From NCBI GenBank assembly GCA_001282665.1, contig LN874948.1, positions 404,439 through 468,438 on the forward strand: a stretch of 64,000 nucleotides of DNA, written 5' to 3'. Positions within the stretch are counted from its first letter, which is position 1; each line of letters begins with the position of its first letter. Under the pieces are notes generated by a model that worked only from the letters and a program-made list of their open reading frames with translations, was not told the origin of the DNA and did not search any database. Shown here one piece after another: positions 8,219 to 16,806 of the stretch. The translations under genes were made by a program, and so were the position numbers. The DNA comes from Clostridiales bacterium mt11. Its GTDB lineage: Bacteria > Bacillota > Clostridia > Tissierellales > Tepidimicrobiaceae.

Positions 8219-9580
8219 ATGTTTGATGAAATAGAATACAGAAATTTATTTAAAAAACTAGTAAAAGCTTATTATGAAGATGTCTTTGAAGAGACCATAG
8301 AAGAAATCTTTTTAAATCAAGAGGTAAACACAGAAAGTTTCGCTAAGATTATATCTGCTCTATGTGGAGTTGAAATAGATTATTCTAATAACTTCTCTAA
8401 AGATTTAATAAAATCTATAGAAAACTATAAAGAAAGCAATAAAGTAGTAGTAAACACCCTTTCCTGTATGAGAAATTGTATACAAATTGATGGTAAAACC
8501 CTATGCCAAAACGCTTGTCCTTTCGATGCCATTCTCATAGAAAAGGATAAATCCAATATAGAGATAGATATGGATACCTGTGTTAACTGCGGTATCTGTG
8601 TGGAATCCTGTGATAATAAAAATTTCATTGATAAAATAGAGTTCATACCTTTAATTGATTCTCTAAGAAAAAACGAAAAGATTATAGCAGCCGTTGCTCC
8701 AGCTATAGTAGGGCAGTTTGGTGAAAATATATCTATGGGACAAATAAGAGCAGGTCTAAAGAAGATAGGCTTTGCCGATATGGTAGAGGTAGCTTTTTTC
8801 GCAGATATGCTCACCATTAAAGAAGCTGTAGAATTTAATAAGCTAGTAGTACAGGAAAAAGATTTTATGCTTTCTTCTTGCTGCTGTCCTATATGGGTTG
8901 GCATGATCAAAGCTAAATTTCATAAATTAATAAAATATACCTCTCCCTCTATATCTCCAATGATTGCTGCTGGAAAGGTTATTAAAGCATTAAATCCTGA
9001 ATTCAAAGTTGTATTTATAGGTCCTTGTGTAGCAAAAAAAGCCGAAGCAAAGATGGAAGATATAAGAGGAGCAATAGACTATGTTTTAACTTTTAACGAG
9101 TTAAAAGATATCTTCGATGCTTTTGATATAAATTTAGAGGAACTCCCAGAGGTATTGTCTACACAGTATGCCTCTAAAGGCGGTAGAATCTATGGTAGAA
9201 TAGGCGGAGTATCTACAGCTGTAGAAGATGCCTTAAAGGAAATGTTTCCAGATAAACTAAATATGTTTTCAAGTAAGCAAGCTAGTGGGATAAAGGAATG
9301 TAAGGAGATGCTAAAAAATGCCCTTGAAGGTAAAAATGAAGCAAAGCTTTTAGAAGGAATGGGCTGTAACGGTGGATGCGTAGGAGGGCCGAAGGCTATT
9401 ATACCGATGGAAAAGGGAAAAGAGATGGTGAATAAATTTGGCAATGAATCTAAAATACACATCTCTACCGACAATAAAATAATGAATGAATTTCTATTGG
9501 GATTAGGAATAAAAAGTCTTGAGGATTTTAAAGATGAAGATAAGATAAAGATATTTGAAAGAAATTTTGAGAATGATTGA
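8219..9580 (+). CDS. [FeFe]-hydrogenase-like protein with ferredoxin domain (group B-like)
   Basis: A 453-residue protein. After a ~75-residue N-terminal helical part comes a ferredoxin-type region (CMRNC, TLCQNACPFDAI, DTCVNCGICVESC) and then the H-cluster domain: SSCCCPIW, IGPCVAKKAEA and GMGCNGGCVGGP. These correspond to the three H-cluster loops (TSCCPxW, MPCxxKxxE, MACxGGCxxGGG), so the metal ligands are kept. The extra Cys in loop 1 and the shortened loop 3 recall group B hydrogenases such as C. pasteurianum CpIII, from memory. It may oxidise or produce H2 or act as a sensor. No maturases (hydE/F/G) or partner subunits are nearby. AAAGGAG precedes the ATG. Confidence 0.82.
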   Translation: MFDEIEYRNLFKKLVKAYYEDVFEETIEEIFLNQEVNTESFAKIISALCGVEIDYSNNFSKDLIKSIENYKESNKVVVNTLSCMRNCIQIDGKTLCQNACPFDAILIEKDKSNIEIDMDTCVNCGICVESCDNKNFIDKIEFIPLIDSLRKNEKIIAAVAPAIVGQFGENISMGQIRAGLKKIGFADMVEVAFFADMLTIKEAVEFNKLVVQEKDFMLSSCCCPIWVGMIKAKFHKLIKYTSPSISPMIAAGKVIKALNPEFKVVFIGPCVAKKAEAKMEDIRGAIDYVLTFNELKDIFDAFDINLEELPEVLSTQYASKGGRIYGRIGGVSTAVEDALKEMFPDKLNMFSSKQASGIKECKEMLKNALEGKNEAKLLEGMGCNGGCVGGPKAIIPMEKGKEMVNKFGNESKIHISTDNKIMNEFLLGLGIKSLEDFKDEDKIKIFERNFEND

Positions 9581-9591
9581 CAATCATTCTC
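9569..9591. terminator. Perfect palindrome across the hydrogenase-like gene's stop codon
   Basis: GAGAATGATTG (9569-9579) and CAATCATTCTC (9581-9591) are perfect inverted arms around one base. A weak T-rich stretch follows. It is probably a terminator hairpin, although the arm sequence also recalls Fur-type half-sites. Confidence 0.45.
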
Positions 9592-9635
9592 AATTTATCT
9601 TCCATAATTAAAATTTATCGAAACTACCAAATTAC

Positions 9636-9806
9636 TTATCTTTTATCAATATAATTCAAAATAATTTCCATATCATAATGTTTATCTGATATAGTATTGA
9701 CTACTAAGGTTTCAATATCTATTGGTTTTACCGTTTTATCAAGTGCATCATTATACCTATCTCTCATTGTATTACTAATTTGAGCAGCTGTTTCCTCCTT
9801 ATTAAT
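9636..9806 (-). other. Short open stretch directly behind the broken methyltransferase
   Basis: In the same frame as the methyltransferase and immediately after its stop, a reading of about 50 codons continues (EETAAQISNTMRDRYND near the start, IILNYIDKR at the end). An AAGGAGG lies at its beginning, but the nearest ATG is some 28 nt away. It could be a gene remnant or a small gene with a rare start. I do not recognise the sequence. The rest of 9592-9806 shows nothing else. Confidence 0.3.
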
Positions 9807-10587
9807 TTAAGACTTCCTTCCTATAAATAACCCATGTTCACTAGCTCCTAGTATGCTTTTATCTTCACAGGTCTTATAATGTATGTCCATCCATTTATCA
9901 AAATCTAAGTCGTTTAATTTGTTTACGGTATCTCGAATTATGAATTTCATCCCATCAGTGGCAATATTATATAGCATATGTACATTTTGTTCTTTCAGGG
10001 TGGATTCAACCTCTTCTGGGAATGACGCATAAAATACTCTATTATTTGAATGAAATCCCTTTTCAAGATAATCATAGAGCCATCCAAAATCCTCTACAAA
10101 CATATCTCTATATTTAATGATGTTGGCATACCTATTTATATATGACATGGCATATATACCATTTGGTTTCAATACTCTTAAACTTTCAATAATGGAATTT
10201 TTTCTTTCGTAAGAATCAGTTAAATGATAGAAGGAACCCAAATTTAAAACCACATCAAAACTGCCATCTTCAAATTGAGATAAATCCAAAATGCTCCCCT
10301 TATATTTTATCAAGTAGTTTATTCTTTTCCTGAATACTTTTCATTTGATTCACATTTTTTTCAATCAAATCTCCTGCACTAACTTGATGACCGTCTCTAG
10401 CAAAATAAAAAGCATAAATTCCGGTTCCAGCACAAGCATCTAATATTTTAGAATTTGGCTTAATTATTCTATCTAAGTAACGAGTCGTTGTTAAGAATTC
10501 TATTTTGTTTACTTTTGCTTTTTTAAGTTTCATATCCTCGTCTGTCTTTTCATAAAAACTATAGATAGTATCAGCTTTTATATCCAC
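9807..10587 (-). pseudogene. SAM-dependent class I methyltransferase, frameshifted
   Basis: Two overlapping frames together make one methyltransferase of about 259 residues. The first half (10300-10587, GTG start with AAGGGG upstream) has the SAM-binding motif ILDACAGTGIYAF; the second half (9807-10313) has SFDVVLNLGSFYHL and the rest of the fold. They align end to end with the intact paralogue at 12379-13176: LLDKYKGSILDLS against NLDIFQGNALDLS. Removing one A from the four-A run at 10305-10308 joins them exactly. So this is a one-base insertion in a decaying paralogue or a sequencing error. The substrate is unknown; such proteins methylate small molecules. Confidence 0.8.
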
Positions 10588-10673
10588 TTTATCAGCCCCT
10601 TATTTATAAGTATATCCTCAATTCCCAATTTCCCTTCTTCTATCATCTCCAAAGCCTGCTCTTTTCTCTTCAT
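10578..10673 (-). CDS. Possible 31-residue peptide upstream of the broken methyltransferase
   Basis: ATG 10673 opens a frame of 31 codons (MKRKEQALEMIEEGK at its start, INKGLIKWI at its end), overlapping the methyltransferase GTG start by 10 nt. GGAGG lies 12 nt upstream, rather far. The charged helical sequence is not recognised. It may be a coupled leader peptide or a remnant of a longer gene. Confidence 0.3.
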   Translation of the reverse strand: MKRKEQALEMIEEGKLGIEDILINKGLIKWI

Positions 10674-10738
10674 ATCTTCAATAATCCTCCTTTTAAACTT
10701 TGCTACTAAAAGACTCTAATAAAATAAATTCCAATTAA

Positions 10739-11278
10739 TTAGTCGAAGAAAAATGGATTATTTATAATCTCTTTTCCCCATATATTAGTTGCCATTCGAT
10801 ACATTGCCTTAGCATGAATACGGTCATGCCAAATAAAACGGCGTAAAACTTTTCTCAAAGACCACTGTTCTCCATAGCTGCCATCATATACAGTATTATT
10901 TAGATAATTTGGCAGTTCTTCAACCAAATTTAGTGCATTAATACGATTTAATAAGATATCTGGCATATTATCTACAACTACACCAATTTCCCCGACATAA
11001 TAGTTCGTCACATTGTTTGTATGCTCATACATTTCCTCCGCTGTTCTTGGAATATTCCCATAAAATGTCTCTCTAGCTTTCAAAGTGGTTATTCCCCTGT
11101 CAGGGATGGATTCATATAATTTATTCAAGTCTTCAGCAGATTTTATGGTAAGAGCTTTTAACTCAGCATATTCTTCATAGCTTATGGGTATCTTCTCAGT
11201 TTCAAATAGGATGTCTGAATCCGCATCGCAAATCTGTAAATTGCTTACCTTGTCCTGAACGACCTTAGTTTCAATCAA
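10739..11278 (-). CDS. DinB-like helical-bundle protein, probably the C-terminal part of a split gene
   Basis: A 179-residue piece with the closing signature of DinB-like four-helix proteins, SLRKVLRRFIWHDRIHAKAM, including metal-ligand-type histidines. DinB-like enzymes bind a metal and often act as thiol-dependent transferases. The TTG at 11278 has no ribosome site. The frame continues upstream without a shift into the HicB-like ORF at 11318-11512, broken only by TAA at 11318-11320. The natural protein was therefore probably a HicB-like/DinB-like fusion of about 250 residues, now interrupted by a nonsense codon. It sits in a cluster with another broken gene. Confidence 0.6.
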   Translation of the reverse strand: MIETKVVQDKVSNLQICDADSDILFETEKIPISYEEYAELKALTIKSAEDLNKLYESIPDRGITTLKARETFYGNIPRTAEEMYEHTNNVTNYYVGEIGVVVDNMPDILLNRINALNLVEELPNYLNNTVYDGSYGEQWSLRKVLRRFIWHDRIHAKAMYRMATNIWGKEIINNPFFFD

Positions 11279-11317
11279 TTCATCTGACGAAAGTGTTTTG
11301 CCCGTTGCCCATAAAAC

Positions 11318-11512
11318 TTATTGACGAATTTCTTTTTCAAATTTATTTAAAGCTTCCTCCTTAGTTTTACCTCGAGTATAGGCACCACAATAATTATTAG
11401 CATAAATCAAATATCCGCCATCATTGTATTCTACTACAGCTTTGACTACTCTGAACATATACAAGCCTACTTTTAGATTACAGCCAGCCAATTTATAATT
11501 ATATATCCTCAC
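11318..11512 (-). CDS. HicB-like N-terminal domain, probably the front part of the split DinB-like gene
   Basis: A 64-codon frame starting at GTG 11512, which overlaps the phosphotransferase stop codon. The core VVKAVVEYNDGGYLIYANN, followed by GAYTRGKTKEEALNKFEKEI, is the partly degraded RNase-H-like fold of HicB antitoxins. No HicA toxin is nearby, so it is unlikely to be a working antitoxin. The stop codon TAA replaces what could have been a sense codon (TAT) leading into VLWATGK and the DinB-like part. An internal ATG near residue 19 is another possible start. Confidence 0.55.
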   Translation of the reverse strand: MRIYNYKLAGCNLKVGLYMFRVVKAVVEYNDGGYLIYANNYCGAYTRGKTKEEALNKFEKEIRQ

Positions 11513-12375
11513 TTCTTAAATATAATATCTTTAATCATACTAATGAGAATATTTCTATATTCTTCATTTTCTTTACCTAGACTAATTTTATAGAAAAATG
11601 TTCCAAACAGTACCATATAATAATTAAGAGCTTCTTTAGAATAGTTATGATATCTGCTGTAGGATTTAAGAAAGATTTCTCTTTCTCTCTCCGTCCTTAA
11701 AAATCTTTGTCCTGGTCTCAATACTAAAGCCCATGCTAGGTCATATTCTCTACTTCCATATCCAGATAATTCATAGTCTAATAAACAGGATACTTTGTAG
11801 TCCTTCCATAGGATATTTGCATAATGACAATCTCCATGGATAAAACATTTTGTATCTTGAATTTTCGTTTCCATCAAATACGCTTCTATATATTCCAACT
11901 TATTATTGACATAAAATTCTTTTGGTAAAATGAAATCCCTTGGTTTTATTGGTGGTGATTCCATTTCAACATTATGTATCTGTGCCAGTAGTTCTCCATA
12001 GGCTTCCATATACTTTAAAGATTCCATGTTTTCATTATTTCCCAAGATGTAGGATAATCGCTCACCTTCCGCTTCTTTTGTTAACACATATTTTGGCGTA
12101 TCAAAGGAATAATCGATGATAGTTGGTAAAAACGGTAAATCCAATTTCTCAATAATTGAAATTTCTCTTTCTATATCGGCTGTCTTCTGTCTTTCTACTT
12201 TTAGAAAGGCTGTTGTATCCTGCCCGTCCTTTCCTAACCCTCTAACATAAAAGACATCATTTCCTGCGTGAGGATATCCTAATATTTTTTCAAGATAAAA
12301 GTCGTTAAATTTCAATGAAAATGGATCTATTGTTTCTCTCCACTTATCTGGATGCTTCATTATAGATTCCTCCAT
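11509..12375 (-). CDS. Aminoglycoside phosphotransferase-family kinase
   Basis: A 288-residue protein kinase-like enzyme. The catalytic loop CFIHGDCHYANILW (Brenner motif HGDxHxxN) and the metal-binding segment SCLLDYELSGYGSREYDLAW (the DFG-like D followed by DLA) are intact. The N-terminal lobe has TTAFLKVERQ with the ATP-binding Lys. This family phosphorylates aminoglycosides, choline, homoserine or other small alcohols; the substrate cannot be told. It overlaps the HicB-like frame by 4 nt and follows the methyltransferase at 12379 after 3 nt, so they form one operon. ATG has AGGAG-like bases upstream. Confidence 0.8.
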   Translation of the reverse strand: MEESIMKHPDKWRETIDPFSLKFNDFYLEKILGYPHAGNDVFYVRGLGKDGQDTTAFLKVERQKTADIEREISIIEKLDLPFLPTIIDYSFDTPKYVLTKEAEGERLSYILGNNENMESLKYMEAYGELLAQIHNVEMESPPIKPRDFILPKEFYVNNKLEYIEAYLMETKIQDTKCFIHGDCHYANILWKDYKVSCLLDYELSGYGSREYDLAWALVLRPGQRFLRTEREREIFLKSYSRYHNYSKEALNYYMVLFGTFFYKISLGKENEEYRNILISMIKDIIFKK

Positions 12376-12378
12376 TAT

Positions 12379-13176
12379 TTATTTCTGTGCAACAAACAAC
12401 AAATGGTTGCTTGCTCCTAAAAATTCAGGCTTTTCACTATAATAGAAGTGGTAATTTAGCCATAGCTCATAACTTTCATCATCCATTTCATTTATTTTAT
12501 CTTCTAATAGTTCACTTAACCCATCAGAAGCAATTTCAGCTGCAATTGTTAATCCTGAATTTTGAAGTAGTTCTCTTGCTTGAGTGACAGTCGAAAATAC
12601 AAATGGAAGATTCTTCACTTTAAAGCTTGTCTTATCATAGAGATTTCCCCTTAAATAATCTGATTCATAACACATGGTCTCAGTTACAATAACCATATCA
12701 TTATTGATAAAGGCAAAAAACATCATTCCATAGTCTTTGCATACTCGCTTTACTTCTTCTATGCACTTTACACGGTCTTCTATATTCTCTAAATGATACA
12801 GTGGACCAAAACATAATACAATATCAAAGCTATTATCTTGAAACTTAGAAAGGTCTAGGGCATTTCCTTGAAATATATCAAGATTCATATTCCTTTTTTT
12901 CTTTTCCTTGATAATATCTACATGCTTTTCAACCAATTCCACAGAGGTTACCTTATAGCCTTTCTCTGCAAAGTATAAACTATATTCCCCTGTTCCTGCA
13001 CCTAAATCTAGTATTTTCATATTGGGATTTAAATATTTTTCAATTTGTCTTACTGTAGTCAAAAATTCTATTCTCGTTGCCTTTGAAGATAATCTAGAGT
13101 CTTCGTCAAATATCCCATAGAGAGCTGAGACTCTCTCTTCTTCGTTTTCTATTTTTAATAAATCTTCAATTTCCAT
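12379..13176 (-). CDS. SAM-dependent class I methyltransferase, intact
   Basis: A 265-residue cytosolic methyltransferase. Motif I ILDLGAGTGEYSLYFAEKG binds SAM, the acidic end of beta-2 is VTSVELVEKH, and NSFDIVLCFGPLYHL is motif IV. It is the first gene of the minus-strand cluster running to 9.6 kb and is a clear paralogue of the broken gene at 9807-10587. GAGGTGAT lies before the ATG. The neighbouring kinase-type phosphotransferase suggests modification of a small molecule or antibiotic, but this is inference only. Confidence 0.85.
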   Translation of the reverse strand: MEIEDLLKIENEEERVSALYGIFDEDSRLSSKATRIEFLTTVRQIEKYLNPNMKILDLGAGTGEYSLYFAEKGYKVTSVELVEKHVDIIKEKKKRNMNLDIFQGNALDLSKFQDNSFDIVLCFGPLYHLENIEDRVKCIEEVKRVCKDYGMMFFAFINNDMVIVTETMCYESDYLRGNLYDKTSFKVKNLPFVFSTVTQARELLQNSGLTIAAEIASDGLSELLEDKINEMDDESYELWLNYHFYYSEKPEFLGASNHLLFVAQK

Positions 13177-13361
13177 TTTCTAATCACCTCATATAACTTC
13201 TCTATTCTTCAACTTTATCCAAATATTTTTGAATATTTTATATATTATAACATAGATAAATGGTTTGTCCAATTTTAAACGAATTTAATCTTTTATTAGA
13301 AGCTATAATATATCCTCCTATGATATAATATGGAAAAAGCATAGCTATAGGGGGAATTTAA

Positions 13362-14672
13362 TTGAATCTAATTGAGGATAGAAATAGAAGGACGGATTGG
13401 TTTATTAAGGATAGGTTTGGTATGTTCATCCACTGGGGATTATATTCCATTCCAGCTAGAGGAGAATGGGTCATGACCAATGAAAAAATGTCAAGAGAGG
13501 ATTATAAGATATATTTTGATGAATTTAATCCAATAAATTATGACCCAAAAGCTTGGGCGAAAGCTGCAAAAAATGCAGGAATGAAATATGCTGTTATGAC
13601 TGCAAAACACCATGATGGCTTCTGCTTATTTGATAGTAAACTTACAGATTACAAATCTACTAATACTAAAGCTAAGAGGGACTTAATAAAGGAGTATGTA
13701 GATGCATTTAGGGAAGAAGGCCTTAAAGTAGGGCTTTATTATTCCCTCATCGACTGGTATCATGATGATTTTCCTCATTATGGAGATAAACATCACCCTA
13801 TGAGGGATAACGAAGAGTATAAAAATTTAGAACATGATTTTGAAAATTATTTGGAATATATGCACGGTCAGGTTCGTGAACTATGTACAAACTATGGAAA
13901 AATAGATATTCTCTGGTTTGACTTTTCCTATGATGATATGGTTGGAGAGAAGTGGAAAGCTAGTGAACTTATAAATATGGTTCGTTCATTACAGCCCGAC
14001 GTAATCATAGATAATAGATTAGAAGCAAGCGGAGAGAATTCGGGAAGCATTATGATGAAAAATCCTAGTTTTTTTGCTGGAGACTTTGCATCTCCTGAAC
14101 AAATAATTCCCCCTGAAGGGATAGTAAATGAAGATGGAAATCCTATACCTTGGGAATCCTGTATTACGATGAACAATCATTGGGGCTATTCTTCTACTGA
14201 TAAAAATTTCAAATCAGCTAAGATGATTATAAGAAAACTTGTAGAATGTGTCAGCAAAAATGGAAACCTCCTACTCAACGTTAGTCCAAATGCAAAAGGT
14301 GAAATCCCTAAGAAATCTATAGACATATTAGATGAATTAGGAAGATGGATTAAACAAAATGGAGATAGTATATATAACTGTGGAAAATCAAACCTTCTAA
14401 AACCTGAATGGGGATATTTTACACAAAATGAGAATAAAATTTATGCTCACATATTTGAAAGCAGCATAGGTCCTTTAGGGATTCAAGGCTTAAATGATAA
14501 AATTAAAAAAGCAAGATTGCTTTCTGATGGTTCAGAGTTAAAGATAATAAGACCTTGGAATACTATGGATTATAATGATTATATTTTCATCAATTTCGGT
14601 ATACCAGAACACTTAACCTATCCTCTCCCTGATGAAATTGATACAGTAATAGAATTTGAATTATTAGAATAA
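13362..14672 (+). CDS. Alpha-L-fucosidase, glycoside hydrolase family 29
   Basis: A 436-residue GH29 enzyme that removes alpha-L-fucose with retention. Family marks: FGMFIHWGLYSIPARGEWVM; the fucose-binding His pair in VMTAKHHDGFCLFDS; GLKVGLYYSLIDWY; and IDILWFDFSYDD, which carries the likely nucleophile Asp. A short C-terminal beta domain follows. There is no signal peptide, so it is predicted to act in the cytosol on imported fucosylated sugars. The start is TTG 13362 with AGGGGG upstream. It is transcribed alone and ends at a strong terminator. Confidence 0.88.
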   Translation: MNLIEDRNRRTDWFIKDRFGMFIHWGLYSIPARGEWVMTNEKMSREDYKIYFDEFNPINYDPKAWAKAAKNAGMKYAVMTAKHHDGFCLFDSKLTDYKSTNTKAKRDLIKEYVDAFREEGLKVGLYYSLIDWYHDDFPHYGDKHHPMRDNEEYKNLEHDFENYLEYMHGQVRELCTNYGKIDILWFDFSYDDMVGEKWKASELINMVRSLQPDVIIDNRLEASGENSGSIMMKNPSFFAGDFASPEQIIPPEGIVNEDGNPIPWESCITMNNHWGYSSTDKNFKSAKMIIRKLVECVSKNGNLLLNVSPNAKGEIPKKSIDILDELGRWIKQNGDSIYNCGKSNLLKPEWGYFTQNENKIYAHIFESSIGPLGIQGLNDKIKKARLLSDGSELKIIRPWNTMDYNDYIFINFGIPEHLTYPLPDEIDTVIEFELLE

Positions 14673-14680
14673 CAAACACT

Positions 14681-14720
14681 TTGAGGAAACCTTAAGCATT
14701 ATCAGGTTTCCTCAACTTTT
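14681..14720. terminator. Bidirectional terminator
   Basis: TTGAGGAAACCT (14681-14692) pairs perfectly with AGGTTTCCTCAA (14704-14715), followed by CTTTTTAT. It separates the fucosidase gene from the convergent lipase-like gene. Confidence 0.85.
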
Positions 14721-15919
14721 TATATCGTTACAACCTTCTTATAAATTCTTGGTTTAGCATTTTTAACTGGATCTGTAGTCATTTCAAATTTTAAATCCTT
14801 ATCCCCTTCAACCATAATCCAAAAACTATTATATGGCAAACTAATAGCTTGAATTCTATTATCGGTAATATTCATATTTCTACTAGATATTTCATTGTCA
14901 GTTGAAGTTTTAATATTTATTTTATCACAATTGTTGGCAAATATAATATATACCTTTTCTACTTTCTTCTCTTTGATATCTTTAATAAAAGGTCTTTCCA
15001 AAACAGATGATAGATAGTTCTTAGATTTATATAAAATATTTGTATGGTTCCCCTCTATTACCGTACTATTTTCACTTAAATGTCCTAAGGTGCTAAAGGT
15101 AGTTACAGTACCATCTCCATAATTTGTCTTATAGGATTTTATAGGTTTGCCGTCTTCCCATTTAACCTTTTCTCTAATATTTTCATATATTAGAAATTCT
15201 TTGTTAGTATAAACCCCTTTACCGCTTACAATAAATAGTTTATTAGGATCTATAGGTTTCTTTTCCATGATATTTAAAAAGTCATTATTTATAGACATAT
15301 TCTCTACGGAAATTTCTTTTCTAATTCCATTTTCCTTATAGAATAGATAATTACCATAACTGTGACTAGGTAATAAATCCTTTACAACTGGAAACATATC
15401 CCTTAAACCCTCTATATAGTTTGTTTTTTTAAACAGAGAATAATAGAGTGCATATCCAGCCTTCAGCCCATTATAGAGGATATTGTCCTCTAACTTTGAA
15501 TAAGGAACTTTTCCCCCACTCCAGAAATAATAAGCATTTATGGTTCCCAAATTTGGAGTGCCTATCATAATCAATTTGTCAACACTTGAAGGGCTAAAGT
15601 AGCTCATATAAGCCCTTCCTAATAACCCTCCTAAACTATGACCTATAAGTATTACTTTATCCGTTCCTGTTTTTTGTTTAACCATTTCTATATTTGGAAA
15701 CAAATATTTATCTACTGATTCTAAGACCGACCTTTTCCAATCATAATAGGATATGAATAAGTCTATATTCTCCATATATCCCATAGAATTTAATATTTCA
15801 ATAAAAGGTCTGTAAATTTTTTCTGCAAACCCAAAAGAAAAAGCTCCCGTTCCCTTTATCACATCATCACCTAAAGAACCAAAAAGTCCTGGTATAAAAA
15901 CAATAGGATAGTCCATCAT
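14720..15919 (-). CDS. Alpha/beta-hydrolase, lipase/PGAP1-like
   Basis: A 399-residue hydrolase. The oxyanion region VFIPGLFGS at the N-terminus and the nucleophile elbow VILIGHSLGGLLGRAY (Ser in GHSLGG) mark a lipase or esterase. YGDGTVTTFSTLGH holds a candidate acidic residue, and a His (EGNHTNIL) comes after it, in the usual Ser-Asp-His order. The last ~80 residues are beta-rich and may be an accessory domain. No signal peptide is seen, which is unusual for a lipase acting outside the cell. GGAAGGAT precedes tandem ATG codons. The natural substrate is unknown. Confidence 0.8.
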   Translation of the reverse strand: MMDYPIVFIPGLFGSLGDDVIKGTGAFSFGFAEKIYRPFIEILNSMGYMENIDLFISYYDWKRSVLESVDKYLFPNIEMVKQKTGTDKVILIGHSLGGLLGRAYMSYFSPSSVDKLIMIGTPNLGTINAYYFWSGGKVPYSKLEDNILYNGLKAGYALYYSLFKKTNYIEGLRDMFPVVKDLLPSHSYGNYLFYKENGIRKEISVENMSINNDFLNIMEKKPIDPNKLFIVSGKGVYTNKEFLIYENIREKVKWEDGKPIKSYKTNYGDGTVTTFSTLGHLSENSTVIEGNHTNILYKSKNYLSSVLERPFIKDIKEKKVEKVYIIFANNCDKINIKTSTDNEISSRNMNITDNRIQAISLPYNSFWIMVEGDKDLKFEMTTDPVKNAKPRIYKKVVTI

Positions 15920-15977
15920 TTAATCCTTCCTTTCGCTTTTATACTAGAATATTCAATTTTTCACATAAGGTTATTTT

Positions 15978-16760
15978 TTATTTAAAGTTTTTCAATCTCG
16001 ATATGGATTCCCTTAAAGATAAGACAGTTTTAGTTTCTATAACTACGGTTAAATCATTATCCTCGGCAAATTTAATTCTATCCTTTATAGGAATATCCCC
16101 ATCAAAAAGGACTTGATGGTCACTTATTCCATTATAATCGTGCAAATGCATATGTTTCACCTTCTGCGGATATCTTTTAAATATCTCTTCCATTCTATAT
16201 CCTGACATAGCATCATGCCCTACATCCCATGTGAAATATATATTAGGAACATTGAATAATCTTTTAAAGGTTTCTTCTACAAACTGGTGAACCTTCATAT
16301 TCTCTATACATACATTAATGCCTAAAGGCATAGATATATCTCTAATTTTAATCAATGAGTCCATAAACTTTTCAATAAATAACTCTTTATTCTTTTCATA
16401 GACAAAAACTTTTTCATCTGGAAGTGTAAAATACACCCCTGGATTTAAATGAATGTTTATTACCTCTACTCCAAATTTACTCCCCCATAAGGCTATACTT
16501 TCAAACAATCTAATATTAGCTTGTCTCACCTCATCATAAAAACAGCCGAAATCAATATCCTCAGGAAAGTGGAGTGTAAATTCTACACCATACTCTTCTT
16601 TTATAGCTAACAATTCTTTCGATGAGATATTCTCTGGCATACAATAGGGCAGGTTCATATTTAATTCAATAAAGCTTAAACCCAATTCTTTACATAGCAA
16701 TACATTATCCATAATACTATTTTTTTCTATTAATGTAGGCATTCCAAATTTTATATTCAC
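15978..16760 (-). CDS. Sugar phosphate isomerase/epimerase-type TIM barrel
   Basis: About 260 residues from GTG 16760 (GGAG 8 nt upstream); the longer frame to 16793 has no ribosome site. It is an AP-endonuclease-2/xylose-isomerase-like barrel: VCIENMKVH, YFTWDVGHDAMSGY, KHMHLHDYNG and VVIETKT give the metal-binding Glu, Asp and His residues in the expected order. Members isomerise or epimerise sugars or sugar phosphates, or cut abasic DNA; the short loops favour a sugar substrate. The fucosidase lies nearby on the other strand. Exact reaction unknown. Confidence 0.78.
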   Translation of the reverse strand: MNIKFGMPTLIEKNSIMDNVLLCKELGLSFIELNMNLPYCMPENISSKELLAIKEEYGVEFTLHFPEDIDFGCFYDEVRQANIRLFESIALWGSKFGVEVINIHLNPGVYFTLPDEKVFVYEKNKELFIEKFMDSLIKIRDISMPLGINVCIENMKVHQFVEETFKRLFNVPNIYFTWDVGHDAMSGYRMEEIFKRYPQKVKHMHLHDYNGISDHQVLFDGDIPIKDRIKFAEDNDLTVVIETKTVLSLRESISRLKNFK

Positions 16761-16806
16761 TATATCATCTCCGTCCTTTATCCTTACACACAAAATTAAC
16801 CTAGAC

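Noticed and set aside
8425..8910. Antisense ORF of 161 codons inside the hydrogenase gene
   Set aside because: A frame shadow of a clearly coding gene with Fe-S motifs on the other strand.
11318..11512. HicAB toxin-antitoxin system
   Set aside because: Only a HicB-like piece is present; there is no HicA, and the frame continues into a DinB-like domain.
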